Notes: generated from the letters alone by a model not told the origin. Shown: positions 45,761 through 57,903, counted from the first letter of the stretch. The stretch: 64,000 bases of DNA from Leucophora obtusa (GCA_949987735.1 OX465295.1:362437866-362501865), one strand, 5' to 3'. Translations and numbers: made by a program.

Positions 45761-46237
45761 TTAATTTTTTTTTTTTTTTTTGAAAAATCATTTTAAGTGT
45801 TTAAAACCCATTTTTTGTGAAAGGCTTTTTTTTATTAATGAATCGATTTTACCAAAATTTGGCACAAATATGTCTTGAGCTTATATCAATTCAATTCACG
45901 TTGCAGGTTTTATAGAGATTTCAAAATAAAGGATATATGGCAGGACTAAGAGTCCTTGCTTCGATTTTGATAAAAATTGACACGAACGTTTCCAATTTTA
46001 TGTGCATCTCAATGGATACTTTTTGTAATTTTACGTCCATTTATGTAGCTAATATAATATTTTTAAATTTCAGGACCTATGGGAGGTGGGCGCGTGCTTG
46101 GCCCGAAATTTCCAAAAATGAAAATTTTTCTTAAATAAGGGGTTTTATGTCAGTATATTAAATTTCAAAACTCTGTCTCCACTTCTTCTATTTTTGTTCA
46201 ATTGTTATATGGGATCAAATCACTGTGCGACGTTTTT

Positions 46238-46395
46238 AGAATTTCTAGAAATATTTGTTAAGTTAAATTTCAAACGCAATGAGAATTTCTTATTCTCGTC
46301 TAGGAGCGTTATTAAACATTTAAAATAGCAAAGAAAAAACAACAACAACAACAAGTTTTACCACAACTTGTTTTGTCATCTTCCGTTGTACTAGT
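46238..46395 (-). mobile_element. Inverted fragment of the GCATATTTT hAT-like family
   Basis: Reverse complement of 15309-15470: TTCTCATTG.., CTAGGAGCGTTATTAAAC, ACAACAACAACAAG and TTGT.TTGTCATCTTCC are all present. Lies 58 bp from the mariner insertion. Confidence 0.65.
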
Positions 46396-46453
46396 CTGTT
46401 GTTTTGACAGATCTAGCAATGAAGTGACATCCATTCATTTATAAACAACAATA

Positions 46454-47355
46454 AAAGGGTGGTTAAATTTTAAGGGTCGATGTTGAATGTAAACCACACC
46501 TAAACGTCAATTTTTTTTCTGCATTTCATTTGACATTTCTCAATTTCAGACTACGCAATTTGAACCATGGAAAGATACACAATCGAGCAACGCGTTACAG
46601 TTATTCAGGCTTATTATGAAAATGGGCGTTCAAATCTAAATGCATTTCGTGCACTTCGTGATTTCTTTGGTCAGCATAATCGACCAAATGTGTCCACAAT
46701 TGGGAGAATCGTGCACAAATGTCAGCAAGTCGGGTCTGTAGGAAATGTGAAAATACCTGTTTTTTGTGTTTAGGTTTATGGGCTGGCTGCGTCATCGGGT
46801 CGTACTTCTTCGAAAATGAGGTTGGCCAAGCAGTTACCGTGAATGGTGTTCGCTATAACGGACTTCTTGTGGCCAGAAATTAAGAATGTGGACCTGTACG
46901 ATATGTGGTTTTAACAGGATGGTGCTACTTGCCACACAGCCAACGAAACAATGGCTATTTTCCGCGAGAAATTCAATGGCCGTGTTATCTCACGCGGTGG
47001 CGATGTCAATTGCCCGCCAAGATCATGTGATTTGACACCGTTGGACTTCTTTCTTTGGGGTTATATGAAAGAAAAGGTGTACGTCGATAAGCCAGCAATA
47101 ATTCAAGAGCTAAAGGATGAGATAATTCGGCACATTAACGGCATAGAACCTCAATTATGCCTCAGCGACATCGAAAATTTGGACCATCGGGTGGAGGTGT
47201 GCCGCCGAGGGCACGGCGGCCATTTGGCCGATATTTTGTTCCATACATAATTGAACCATACCAGTATTATCATATAAAAAGAAATGACAATAATTTCCTA
47301 AATAATTTGTGTTTTATTCAAAATCAACATCGGCCCTTAAAATTTAACCACCCTT
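46454..47355 (+). mobile_element. Internally deleted mariner-type element
   Basis: Terminal inverted repeats of about 30 bp, AAAGGGTGGTTAAATTTT.. and AAAATTTAACCACCCTT, with TA on each side (46452-46453, 47356-47357) as expected for Tc1/mariner. It encloses the transposase remnants at 46567-47247. At about 0.9 kb it is shorter than a usual 1.3-kb mariner, fitting loss of the middle. Confidence 0.9.
46567..47247 (+). pseudogene. Mariner-family transposase, deleted and frameshifted
   Basis: An ATG-led N-terminal part (MERYTIEQRVTVIQAYY..., helix-turn-helix DNA-binding region, about 60 residues) ends after GSVGNVK. The sequence then jumps to a catalytic-domain piece reading LWAGCVIGSYFFENEVGQ in a new frame. 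That frame breaks after VRYNG. The next frame has WF-stop-QDGATCH around the second catalytic Asp. The C-terminal part to GGHLADILFHT (about 46950-47247) is open. The linker, first-Asp region and part of the core are missing. The protein cannot be active, though the intact ends could still be mobilised in trans. Confidence 0.88.
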
Positions 47356-48543
47356 TAGAAAATAATGTTTTCTAAAGTGTCAGTAACATTTAGATTTGCA
47401 CAAGCACTTGCATATTAGTTTTTTTTTTTTTGTTTATTTTATTCCAATTCAGAGAGGTGAAGAAATTCTAATTTTTATTTTATATGTTTTTAATATTTTA
47501 CTTTTATTTTTTTTTTCTTGGACAACTCTAATGGACAGACACACAAACAAATAAATATCTGTAGTGACAGCCATCAATTTGATCAAATTTTGATTTTAAA
47601 AAATTTCCGCCTTTTTGTGGCATATAGTGAAATATTTACTGCCACATAGTAAAGTATATTAAGCCACACATACCAACAGCAATTGCATGAACAACAACAA
47701 AAATAACAACAACATGAAATCAGATATATAACATTAAATTATCAATCTGCTTACAAATGAATATATAAAATGTACATTTGAACAACAAGGTCGTATAATA
47801 TTTATGTGTGTTTAACATATATTATAAATAAATATATTCGCACAAAAATTAGGGTATAATTTATCAAATGAATTTAATTTCAAACTAAAGAAAACTGCTA
47901 AAGATAGAGCAAAAAAAGCACCCCTAATTTGCTTAAATCATTCACAATAGGGCTATTTAATTTTCTCTCGCATATAAATTTTGCCCAAAAGAATATTTTG
48001 AAATTTTAGCAAATTTTATTAAGCTTTTAATTTTCCATGATTCTATGGAATTTTTTACTAGAAAAATATGAACCACCTTTGAGTACGAGTAGTTAACTAC
48101 AAAGTATGTATTTCGCATTTATGTTTAACAACATCCTTTACATATTACAATTTATATAAATATTTTCGCTGTTATTTAAATGCTTCAGTGGTTATTTATT
48201 TTAATTCATTTTGTTCACAATATATTGCAAATGAAATGTTTTTCGAGTTTTATTTTTACATAAATTTTTTTCCATTTTTGTCTTTTTTTTTTTTTTGTTC
48301 TCAGCGGTTGTTTTTTTCGCCAATTAATTTAACAAATCAATCAACTAAAAACATTGTTAAAATGCAGTGCAATGCACAATCATCTGACCATTTACTAAAT
48401 GATTTAAAATACATTGAAACAATAGTATGTTTTTTTAACGTGGTCATTATTTTAAAAATGCTTTATTCATGTTAATATATAATGAAGTGTGGAAAAAAAT
48501 CAACATGAGCTTAACTTTGACCAATATGCCTTTATCTCTGACC

Positions 48544-48564
48544 CTCTCTCTCTCTCTCTCTCTC
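48544..48564 (+). repeat. CT dinucleotide microsatellite
   Basis: About ten consecutive CT units. Confidence 0.85.
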
Positions 48565-48743
48565 ACCCTATATATGTTGGCGTAACTAAGCTGTGTAAAG
48601 GGCTGCAAAAGTTTATGTGGGGTATTTGTTAACAATTTAAATAGTTTTTTAACTGTTTTACAGAATTTTTACTATTTGCAAAAAATAGTTTTCCCATGGC
48701 CATTGATTGTTTGTTTTAAAAAGAAATTACAAATATTTACTTT

Positions 48744-48786
48744 ACGTATGAGTGATATTGTTCTATTTGAAAAACAATCATACGCA
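48744..48786. repeat. CGTATGAGTG mini-hairpin
   Basis: ACGTATGAGTGATATTGTT faces AACAATCATACGC about 10 bp later. Same core as 1896-1943. Confidence 0.5.
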
Positions 48787-49339
48787 CCGGTGTACAAATT
48801 GTATACATTTTGTAAATTGATAAATAAACTATTTTTTCTTTAACTTTCTAATAAATCCATTATTAAATGCGAATAAAATATTGTACGTTAAAATGTTGTA
48901 TGTTAACAGCGTTATTCATAAACTTTTACAACACTCTTATTTTAGGGATTTTGGCAAAAATAGTATTCATATTTGCTTAGTAACGAGAAAAAATAATAAA
49001 AATTTATAGTTTGTACTCATTAAATTTAGACCTTTAATAAAGTTTGTAGTGAGGAAGTGACACTATATAATTGTTAATTGTTTCATTTTTAGGCATTAAA
49101 TTAATTAGTAATTCCATCCTTTCCCAATAGTGTGTGGATTTCAACAACTTATATCCCTCAAACTGAAAAAACCACAACAATAAATTGCATACCTAATGAT
49201 GTTTTACAAAAAATTTTACACAAAAAAAAATTTTGTAAAATAAATTGTGAATTCTATTTGGAAATTGTCATATTTTATCTTAAAACCGAACCAAAATAAC
49301 ACTCATTGTAACAATGTTAAAATGTAGAAATAAAATTTA

Positions 49340-49880
49340 AAAAAAACGAGTAAAAAGGTTAAAGTCGGGCATGCCGACTATACAATACCCTACACCAGTC
49401 TGGTTAAAAGCCAACTAATGTTTGGATCCGAAATTCAAATGTGTTAAAATGGGACTTGTGTCAAAATTTTATATAATGTGAGTCAGCGAACCAAATTTCA
49501 TTAAAATATCTTAATATTTGCGACCTGCAGTTTGTAACCAAGCCAATTTTTGGGGGGACCCTTATATGGGCACTTGGTGTAAACATGGACCGGTGTTAAC
49601 CAAAATCAATAGGCTTCGTCCTTGGGCTGATATAAGTCGGTGTACCAAGTTTCATCAAAATATCTTAATATTTGCGACCTGTAGAGTGCGCACAAGAATG
49701 CATGGACAGACAGACAGACAGACGGACGGACGGACAGACGGACATCGTTAAATCGAAAATTTAAAAAAAAATCTGAGCCGATCGGTATACTATAACGTGG
49801 GTCTAGGACCAATATTTTTTGATGTTACAAACATCAGCACAAACTTATAATACCCTGACCACATAGTGGTGTAGGGTATA
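49340..49880 (+). mobile_element. DINE-like (Helentron-type) element, longest copy
   Basis: Starts AAAAAACGAGTAAAAAGG with GTCGGGCATGCCGAC. It carries subterminal inverted repeats TACCCTACACCA (49386-49397) and TGGTGTAGGGTA (49867-49878) and a GACA/GACG tetranucleotide run (49704-49744). The CGGTATACTATAACGTGGGTCTAGGACCAATATT block follows the microsatellite. Subterminal inverted repeats plus a GTCY microsatellite are known marks of DINE-1/mini-me elements, but I assign the type by likeness only. Confidence 0.65.
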
Positions 49881-50252
49881 ACAAAAATTAGAAATGTACC
49901 TACAGACGAGCAAAACATTACTCGATATTTGATTACTTTTTGCTTTAAAAAGGAAATGCTTTCAATTACTTTTAAATTTATCTTAGCATGCCACTAATTT
50001 TCTAATTTAAAAAAATAAATGTTCACTTCCGATTACCGATTCAATAGTTTACAAAATTTTTATATCATTTACGACTTATTTGGGAAAAAGGAGAAAAAAA
50101 AAGAATAGTGTTGTCAGTAGAAAATCGAAAGATTAATTTATAGTTAAAATACGATTGTAAATCAAGATTTCTAACAAATCTTTATTAAATGAAATGTATA
50201 CTTTAACTATAGCAAGCTTCAAAGACAAAATAATGTTTTTAATAAATTAACA

Positions 50253-50400
50253 TCATTGTTGCCACTTTTCAAATAATAATCAGAAAATGGACTGTTTACA
50301 ACTTCGCTGATTAATTTTTGAATAATGAAATTTTTATATAACTTTTCTGTAATTTCACTCTTAACAGAAATTTCCGTAAATTCATTTCTAGAGCTTCTTA
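50253..50400 (+). mobile_element. Truncated copy of the CAGTGTTGCCAC hAT-type element
   Basis: CATTGTTGCCACTTTTCAAATAATAATC, TGGACTGTTTACA and TTTTTGAATAATGAAATTTTT follow the left 150 bp of 33916-34818. The rest is not recognisable. Confidence 0.6.
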
Positions 50401-53058
50401 ACTAATTTCAGGCACACTGCTCCATTTTCAACCCTGTAAATTTGAATGGCTATATTATTTTACTAGATAAAGATCACTCAGCAATTTGAAAACCATAAAC
50501 TAATAGAAAATTCTTCATATTATTTAACAACACATTATTAAATCGACAACCCTGACATAATTAAACTAAGTTTTTAGTCAACTTAAATCCATTAAATACG
50601 TAGTTTCAAATTAAGTTCTAAAACTGAAAAAAAAACATACAAAAAAGAAACTAGTAGAGATAAATAAAACTTTATTTCTTTCAGTTTCAATTAGTGCAAC
50701 AAGATACATTTAATTAATGCTTGAAATAATAGAAAAAAAAATCTAGAGAGAAAAAAGAAGGCATTTTAACTCTTTGTACTTTATAACATTGAACTAGTTT
50801 GTTTAACAAAAGGAAAACAAAACTGAAATGTCCTTGTTTTTAGACAAACTAAAAGAAGACAAAAAGAGAAATACCATTCTTGACGACGCACACACAAAAA
50901 AAAATCTACACAGTTAAAAGCACTTAAGTTAAATTATTGTATTCAACATAAACACAGACATAAACACACAAACTCAAACACATACATATAAGCTACAATA
51001 TGGTATTAAAAGTTTATTAGCATATGAGGCTTTCCATACCAGTTGTAAAACTTAAAGCTGGTATGGAAATATGGAAAAAAAATTTTTTCAAATTTCAAAT
51101 TTTCCAAGGCGTGTTTAAATATTTGCAAATTTTGGATTTTTTTAAATATATTTACTATTATTACTTAATGAAATTTTGCCAATTGAATTTTATATGAGCA
51201 ATAGGGTGTCCTGATATTTCGCAAAATCGCAAATCGTGTTAACTGTTAGCACTCAAACTTCGCGTAATTTTATGCGGATTACGGAAAAAAACCAAAAAAT
51301 TCTTGGAGGGTTCTTGTAAACCTCTACAATCGGTTGACGTTTTCACGATATTAAATCCCTTTTTTGACATTAATGTGACACATTTTTTCCGTAGCTAGGC
51401 ACTTGGTATGGAAAGCTTCATAAAAACTTCTACGTGTGTGTGTGTATATTTATTATTAAAATATTTACGTTTATAAATGCATGGGTATTAGTAACGCTTA
51501 ATAAAAAAAAAAAAATACATTAACTAACAAAGAGCGTAGCTTTTTTGTATTCTACATAGTTGTTAGCAAGTAAGGGCGAACAAAGACTTTAGTGAAATGT
51601 TCATACACCCAGAAAACAATCTCAGATATAGCCAGCGAATTTGTTGGCAATAGAAGTCATGTGGCTGCGATAACTATGGACTCTTCAAATTAAATTATAT
51701 TTGTAGTCCAACATTCCATAGGTTAATTCCATACAAAATTGTATTGAAACCAAAAACAAAGAATTTCGTTATTCTTCATTTATTGAATGTGGCATTCAGA
51801 CTAATTGTCAACAGTTATTCTCATTGCATCACAATTCCTTTCAATTGTCTATGTCATTGGCAAAAACATATGATGATAGAGTTGGTACTATAGTACTATA
51901 AACTCAAAAGTATTTTGGTACTCCTATGGCTCATTATTTTCTTTTTTTAATTTTTACACAAACAAAAAGTTGCTCCGATTTCACGTGAAAAAACTGTTAT
52001 ACTTCATATAAAAAAAATGATTTTTCACGATAATGAATTTCACATGAAAATTGTTTCGTTTGTTTTCATGCAAATTTCATGTACAAGACTATTATATTTT
52101 TTGGGAAAAGTGACAGTTTGTGTTTGTTGTCATTGTCTCTTTGTTGTAAAATTAAAAAAATTGTTAATTCTTATAAATTAAATTGCAATTTGTGGTCTTT
52201 AAAGTTCGAGTGAAAATTTTCTACGTGACAAATAATTTACGGTGTTTAACATGTAAAATATTCGTAGCTTTAAGTAAGAACTAGATACGAATTTTTCAAG
52301 AATTTAAAAAAAAATTTAACTAACAAGGAAAGTAATCCATCCTAAACACTCCGATTTTGATGAAATTTGGATATATGATAGAGAAACAAAATCTAAGATC
52401 GACCTGTCTCAGCGTATCGCCCACCTCGGAATTTTAAGGTTCCAAAATGGGGTTAAAATATGGCGTCCTTTTTTGGTTTTTTTGCATTTTAAGATATTTT
52501 GACCAAAGGAACCACATACAAATTTGGTATTGCTGGAAAGAAATTTTTGAAGGCTTTTCACTGGTACCTTTTTTGGTACTTTTTTGCTCTTTTGAATTTG
52601 CTGCTTCAAAATTTTCCCAAATTTTGGGCACTTTATATGGAGAAGCATACTGATATGGCTGCCAAATTCATATATACATATTCGCACTACATAAGGTTTG
52701 GCAAAATTTTTCAAGAAACACCTTTTTTGGTACATTTTTAAAGAATTTAGGCCGCTTTCTGTGCTAAACATAGGAAATATTTACATCAAACTTCATATTT
52801 TGACGGATGCATTAATTCTGTGATATACTCTTTTTTAATTTCGTAAATGTAAAATGTGCTCCCATACAAAAAGTTTCAAAATAATTAGTTTTTTACATAA
52901 TCCGTTTTTTGATATAAAATAGAGGCATTCAGAGGCAATTCCGTTAGAATGCTAGTTTTAAATTCAAATATTTTTATCGGGAAAACAAATTTGTTAAAAA
53001 ACTCGTTATCCAAATCAGTAAATTTCCATTTATTGGCATATTTGATAAGGATAACCAT

Positions 53059-53641
53059 TAGAGCGTACCACCTTACAGGCAAAAAAACAAAGTGCGCCGT
53101 ACACTCTCCAATATGAAATATGTTTACCGAACGTAGGGGTCGCCATTTTACATTTTTCGTTATATCTTTGGCATTTACAGTCGGATCTTAAAGTATGAAA
53201 CATGGATGTTTTTCTCTCAAGAAGACCAGTGTTTTGCTCTAAGGGTCATTGACCTCAAATATCCCGTTCTAGTAGTTACCCACCAGATCTCAGTTGCTAC
53301 CACCCTAATGTAGCACTCTTATGTCAGAAAATTAAAGCTCGCAAAAAGTTATTAAACTTTTGCTAAGAAAGTTTTTCGATAAACCCAGTAGAAATTTTTT
53401 TTATATATTGGTTGCCAAACGTAGGGATCGCCTTTTTAAATTTTTTTCATTGGATTTTTTCCTTTATAGCAAAACACTGCTCTCCTCGAGGCAAATTCAC
53501 ATTTTTTTTTAATTTTTTATGTCGAAACTATAACGAAAAATTTAAAAAGATGACCCCTACGTTTGGCCAAAAAAAATTTTTTTTCAAACTGCCTTCCAAA
53601 AATACTTCATATTGGAGGGCGTACGGCGAACTTTTTTTTTA
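53059..53641 (+). mobile_element. hAT-type MITE, TAGAGYGTACC family, copy F (right end lost)
   Basis: Starts TAGAGCGTACCACC and follows the family layout to GTACGGCGAAC, then a T run where GAGGTACGGTCTA should be. The inner A/T-run block near 53125 is deleted. No target duplication can be scored. Confidence 0.8.
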
Positions 53642-53745
53642 GTACTTAATTCGAATATAGGCAGTTTTTGATAACTTTATTAGAGTGAACCAATTTTCCA
53701 CTACAATTACAAAATCAATGATTGCTTGTACGGCTACCATTTACT

Positions 53746-55452
53746 CAGAGCTTTGAAGAATTAATTTGTTTTTGAATGAATTCGTTACCAATCGAATTCA
53801 ATTTCCTTTAGAATTGAATAAATTTCTTTTCTTAAATAATTCACTGAATTCGTTCAACTGAGCGCGTTCAGCAAATTCAAAGAATTAATTCAATTGTTAT
53901 AGTTATTTTTCTTAAATCATTAATTCCTTACTGAGTTAATTCACCACTAAATTCATTCAATTTCATTTATCATTCAGTGAATTGAAAAAAAAAATTACGT
54001 TCAGTGAATTTAAAAAAAAAATACGTTTACTGCATTGAAAAACAAAAAGTTACGTTCACTGAATTCATAATTTGTTTTCTGCCGTTCAGTTTACAGTGGA
54101 GTATTTTCAAAATATTTTGGCAATAATTAAGCCATTTCTTATTTATTATTATTCTTTACATAAAAATAGATAAAAATTTAGGATAAGATGAAAAACTGCC
54201 ACACTATGGAAATTTTCCAAAAATGTGATGTTTTACTTGAATTGGGAATGGTCTGGGGGAAGAAAAATGAATGTATGGAGAATATGTTTTCCACTAGGCC
54301 CATCTAAAAGAAGTATGCTTTCAGAAAAATATGAATACTTAGTATGTTTGTTTACATTTCTAGTAAAAAATAGTAAACTAGGAAAGTACGAAAGAATTGC
54401 CAAAAATGTATAACTTTTCATGTGGAATGCAAGAAAATAATATAAAATGTACCCAGGAAAATTTTTTTACAATCGGTTGTACAATAGCTGCTTTTCATTC
54501 ACAACCCCTTCTACTGTCGATTCTAACACCGATTCTTTTTGTTTGAAATTGTCCCAAAAGCAACCCCTTCTATAGCTCCAAAGTGGAACCGGTCGCCCTG
54601 GAATCAGTTCTGGAACTAGTTCTAGAACTGATTCTATGTCAGTCATACCTTCCATATTGGATCCCTGGAACTGGTTCCGGAACCAGTTCCATGGCATCGG
54701 TTGCATTGGAACCAGTTGCGGAACTAGCATGGTTGGCAACCGATTGCAAAAATTTTTCCTGGGTAGAAACAATTGAAATAAAAAATTAGTAAATCTTGAG
54801 TTGAAAACGATTTTTAGAGATAAAATTAGTAAAAATAGTAAAACCTAGCATGCAAACAAACAGACATACTATATGTGTTCTTAAAGAAATTTTTAATCTG
54901 GAGGCAAAGGAGTCTTGCTATGGGGGTGTGAAGTTTCATCTCATACCGACCAACCAATAACAGCTGATTTTATTTCAAAAATATTTTAAAAACACTTCAC
55001 TGTGTACTGAATGGCAGAAAAAAACTTTTGAATTCACTGAACGTATATTTTGTTTTTCAATTCAGTGAACGTAATTTTTTATTTTTCAATTCAGTGAATG
55101 AAATTTTTTATTTTTCGAATCAGTGAACCTAATTTTTTGTTTTTCAATTCATTGAATGAAAAATGAAATTGAACGAATTCAGTGGTGAATAAATTCAGTA
55201 AGTAAGGAATTAATTCACTACTTCTCCGTTGGACTTATAAAATTGAACGCATTCACCAGTGAATTAATTCATTTGATTTAATAAAAAGAATTAATTAAGA
55301 ATTAAAGCAATTAAATTAATTTAATAAAAGAAATCAAACGAAAACAAGTATGAATTAATTCCATTCAATACATAGTCTTTGTGAATTAATTCATTGAATT
55401 TTTAATTCCGAATTCAAAAACTGAATTAAAGAATAAATTCTTCAAAGCTCTG
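53746..55452. mobile_element. hAT-type element with TTCACTGAATTCA words
   Basis: Ends CAGAGCTTTGAAGAATTAATT and AATAAATTCTTCAAAGCTCTG are inverted. Flanks CATTTACT (53738-53745) and CATTTACG (55453-55460) are an 8-bp duplication with one mismatch. About 350 bp at the left and 450 bp at the right are saturated with GAATTCACTGAATT / AATTAATTC words. The central part contains the nested element 54452-54763. No transposase. Confidence 0.82.
54452..54763. mobile_element. CCC-GGG word-array element, word GGAACTGGTTCC
   Basis: Ends CCCAGGAAAAATTTTT..CAATCGGTTG and CAACCGATTGCAAAAATTTTTCCTGGG are inverted over about 28 bp. TA flanks both sides (54450-54451, 54764-54765). The 312-bp unit is filled with GGAACTGGTTCCGGAACCAG-type words in both orientations, giving unusually GC-rich sequence for the region. 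Nested in 53746-55452. Confidence 0.85.
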
Positions 55453-55804
55453 CATTTACGAAAAAAAGTTTATTTTTCAATTTATTGGGAATAACAATCT
55501 AAGAATGACAAGCTTTGTTTAGTTAATCCTCTTTTTCAAGTTCCAATGAAATGCTTTTGCTTTGGGTATTGATTTATTTGATCGGATTCCAATCAACCTT
55601 TCCTCTGAGTGTACCATATTTCATGATTATAATAATTTGTATTTTTATTAACATTTTTGAGTATGTATTAGTTTTTTTTTCTTCGTCTAAGCTACTGTCA
55701 CACCACATGAAATTTTTCATACACACATTATATACACAATTGAAGCTATTGCCAACCAGCAGAGAAAAATATCCAGCTAGTAGCATCCTTTAGTCATAAA
55801 AATA

Positions 55805-56440
55805 AAATGCTTTTATTCCCTACACCATTCTGTGGAACGTGTTATATTAAGTTCATGCTGATGTTTGTAACGAAACAAAACTAATGGCCGTAGTTCCATC
55901 TTATAGTATACAGATCGCCTCAAAATCACTTTCTGTGATGATTTCGGGATCTGTCCAAGTACTCTTGTAACCAAATTTGAAATTTGAAGATAATTGGTTC
56001 ATAAATTTGCAATGCCCTAAGAATGACCCCTATTTAAAACGTTTAAAATTGTCCCAAGTTTCCATCTGGTCGCCATAAAAAGGTCATAGCTGAGCTTAAA
56101 TATATTGAACATAAATGGTACTACCAAAGCTATTTGATGCATTGTTGCGTGAAGCCTACATAATTTTATTCACGAATCAGAAAGTGCTTATTTTAAGCAA
56201 AACCCCAGGGCCCAACTTTGTATCAGAGAAATCGGTATTTCATCAATTTAAAAAATGCGTCTTTATAGAATTGAATGACTTTGTACCGGTGTTTGTTACT
56301 CTCAAAAATAATTGACACAGACGCAGTTTTTGCTAACTACTACTTATTATTATACGGAATATTACCCAAATCGTACTGTGGAGTAGAGGATCATTTAGTC
56401 GGCTTGCCCAATTTTAATTTATTTTCCTTATTATATTTCG
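55805..56440 (-). mobile_element. DINE-like element, degraded
   Basis: In reverse orientation: CCCTACACCATTCTG, TGCTGATGTTTGTAAC, TATAGTATACAGATCG, then GTCGGCTTGCCCAATTTTAATT near 56400, the counterpart of the GTCGGGCATGCC head. The middle parallels 14165-14360. Confidence 0.5.
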
Positions 56441-56557
56441 ACAAGTACTTACTATAAAAAAAAAATTATGTTGTCATTACAATATCACACTAACAGGTTG
56501 TACATACACGGGTATGTGGCTTTATGCGTGTTACGCTTTTAATATCAAAGTTATAAC

Positions 56558-57661
56558 TAGGGCAAGGAATTCCATACGTTTGCTTAACCACTATGGACGG
56601 AACATTTATTCGAATCATCAAATTTAGGACAAAATGGCATCGTTCTGTATTTGCATATTTTGTCAAAACTGCGTGTTTTTGCATATATTGATTTCAAGTG
56701 CATCTTTAATGCATATTTTGAGCTTGTTAAGACATATTTGTGCATATTTTGTATTTTTTAGAAGAATTTTTAAAAATCTTTATTATGTTAATAAAGTGAA
56801 AAGATGACAAAGCAAATTGTGATGAATTTTTTGTTGTTGTTTTTGATTTTTCTGTGATATTTTAAATATCTAATAACCTTATTAGATGAGAACAAAATAT
56901 TCTCATTGAATTTGTAATTTAATTTAACCCAGCCAACATTTTTCTGAGCGCTCAGAAATTATGACTCATAAAAGACTCTAAAATACGAGCATTTTCTAAG
57001 TGCTCAATTTTTAGAGTAATAAATGAAACATAAAAGACGCTTATGAGTGTATTCAAAATTTTTTTTTAATTTTTTCAATACTCATAAATGACTTAAAAAT
57101 TATTTATAAATAAATGCCTCAGAAACTTCAAAATTTTCCAGCAATGCTTATAATTTGGAGTCTTTTATGAGTCACAAAAGTGCGCTCATAAAGAGGCTTC
57201 ATCGGTGAAGGAAAACACCCTCATATATCTATGTTTTGAGAAGGTCTAAGGGCACTTTTATGAGTCTTTTCGGACTCCAATTGTACACTGGGAACAAATA
57301 ATTCTAGAAATTCTGAAAATGTCGTTCGCTGGCGATTTCCTTAGGCAAGAATGAAATCAGGATAGGAACATGCCCCAATAGCTTATTTTTCACAATTTGT
57401 TAAATACGTTTTAGGGTTTTGCACGTTTTATTTCATTAATGCCAAAAATTAATAGATTTTGATATTTTGATAAACAAAAGATGACAAAAGAAACTTTTTC
57501 AAAAATCTTGTCGACCTTAAAAAAACCGTTGAAATTCAATTTCTATTTGAAAAATAAATAAATTACATATTTTGTATGTTTAAAAGCAAAAATAAGTGTT
57601 TGTTAATGCTAATTTTATATGTTTTTAATGCATATTATATTTTTTTTAATTCCTTGCCCTA
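56558..57661. mobile_element. hAT-type element with GCATATTTT words, complete
   Basis: 1104 bp from TAGGGCAAGGAATT to AATTCCTTGCCCTA, flanked by a perfect 8-bp duplication GTTATAAC (56550-56557 and 57662-57669). Iterated TGCATATTTTG words lie in both subterminal regions. Fragments of the family are at 9230-10330, 15296-15600 and 46238-46395. It hosts the nested element 56928-57292. No transposase. Confidence 0.87.
56928..57292. mobile_element. CCC-GGG word-array element, word GACTCATAAAAG
   Basis: Starts CCCAGCCAACATTTTTC and ends ATTGTACACTGGG; AA on both sides (56926-56927, 57293-57294). The interior repeats GACTCATAAAAGACTC / CTTTTATGAGTC / GAGCGCTCA words in both orientations. Its absence from the parallel copy at 15296-15600 fixes both boundaries. 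Nested in 56558-57661. Confidence 0.88.
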
Positions 57662-57866
57662 GTTATAACAAATGTTTTTGTTCATATCATTCCAAATATT
57701 TTTTCTAAGCTATAGCATGATATTAATACTCATGCTATACACATACTTTAACATAAATATTTCAATACATTACTGACAGAATAAAAGTTTGTAAAAAAAA
57801 CAATTTTGGAAGGAAACCAACTTGAGAAACCTTGGGTTTCATGTTATAATGAAAAACGAATTTAAA

Positions 57867-57903
57867 GGCGTATGAATGTTATTAATTAAAAGTACTCATA
57901 CGG
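57867..57903. repeat. GGCGTATGAATG mini-hairpin
   Basis: GGCGTATGAATGTTATTAATTAAAAG faces GTACTCATACGGC. Same core as 1896-1943. Confidence 0.5.

Noticed and set aside
46567..46773. Intact small HTH protein gene
   Set aside because: The 68-residue ORF is only the N-terminus of a deleted mariner transposase within clear terminal repeats.
49386..49878. Independent TIR transposon defined by TACCCTACACCA / TGGTGTAGGGTA
   Set aside because: The inverted repeats are subterminal, with the family head AACGAGTAAAAA outside them, which fits a DINE/Helentron layout better.
52409..52771. 120-residue minus-strand ORF
   Set aside because: Basic, low-complexity (KSKKVPKKVPVKS), overlapped by ORFs in other frames on both strands; no family recognised and no splice or start evidence.
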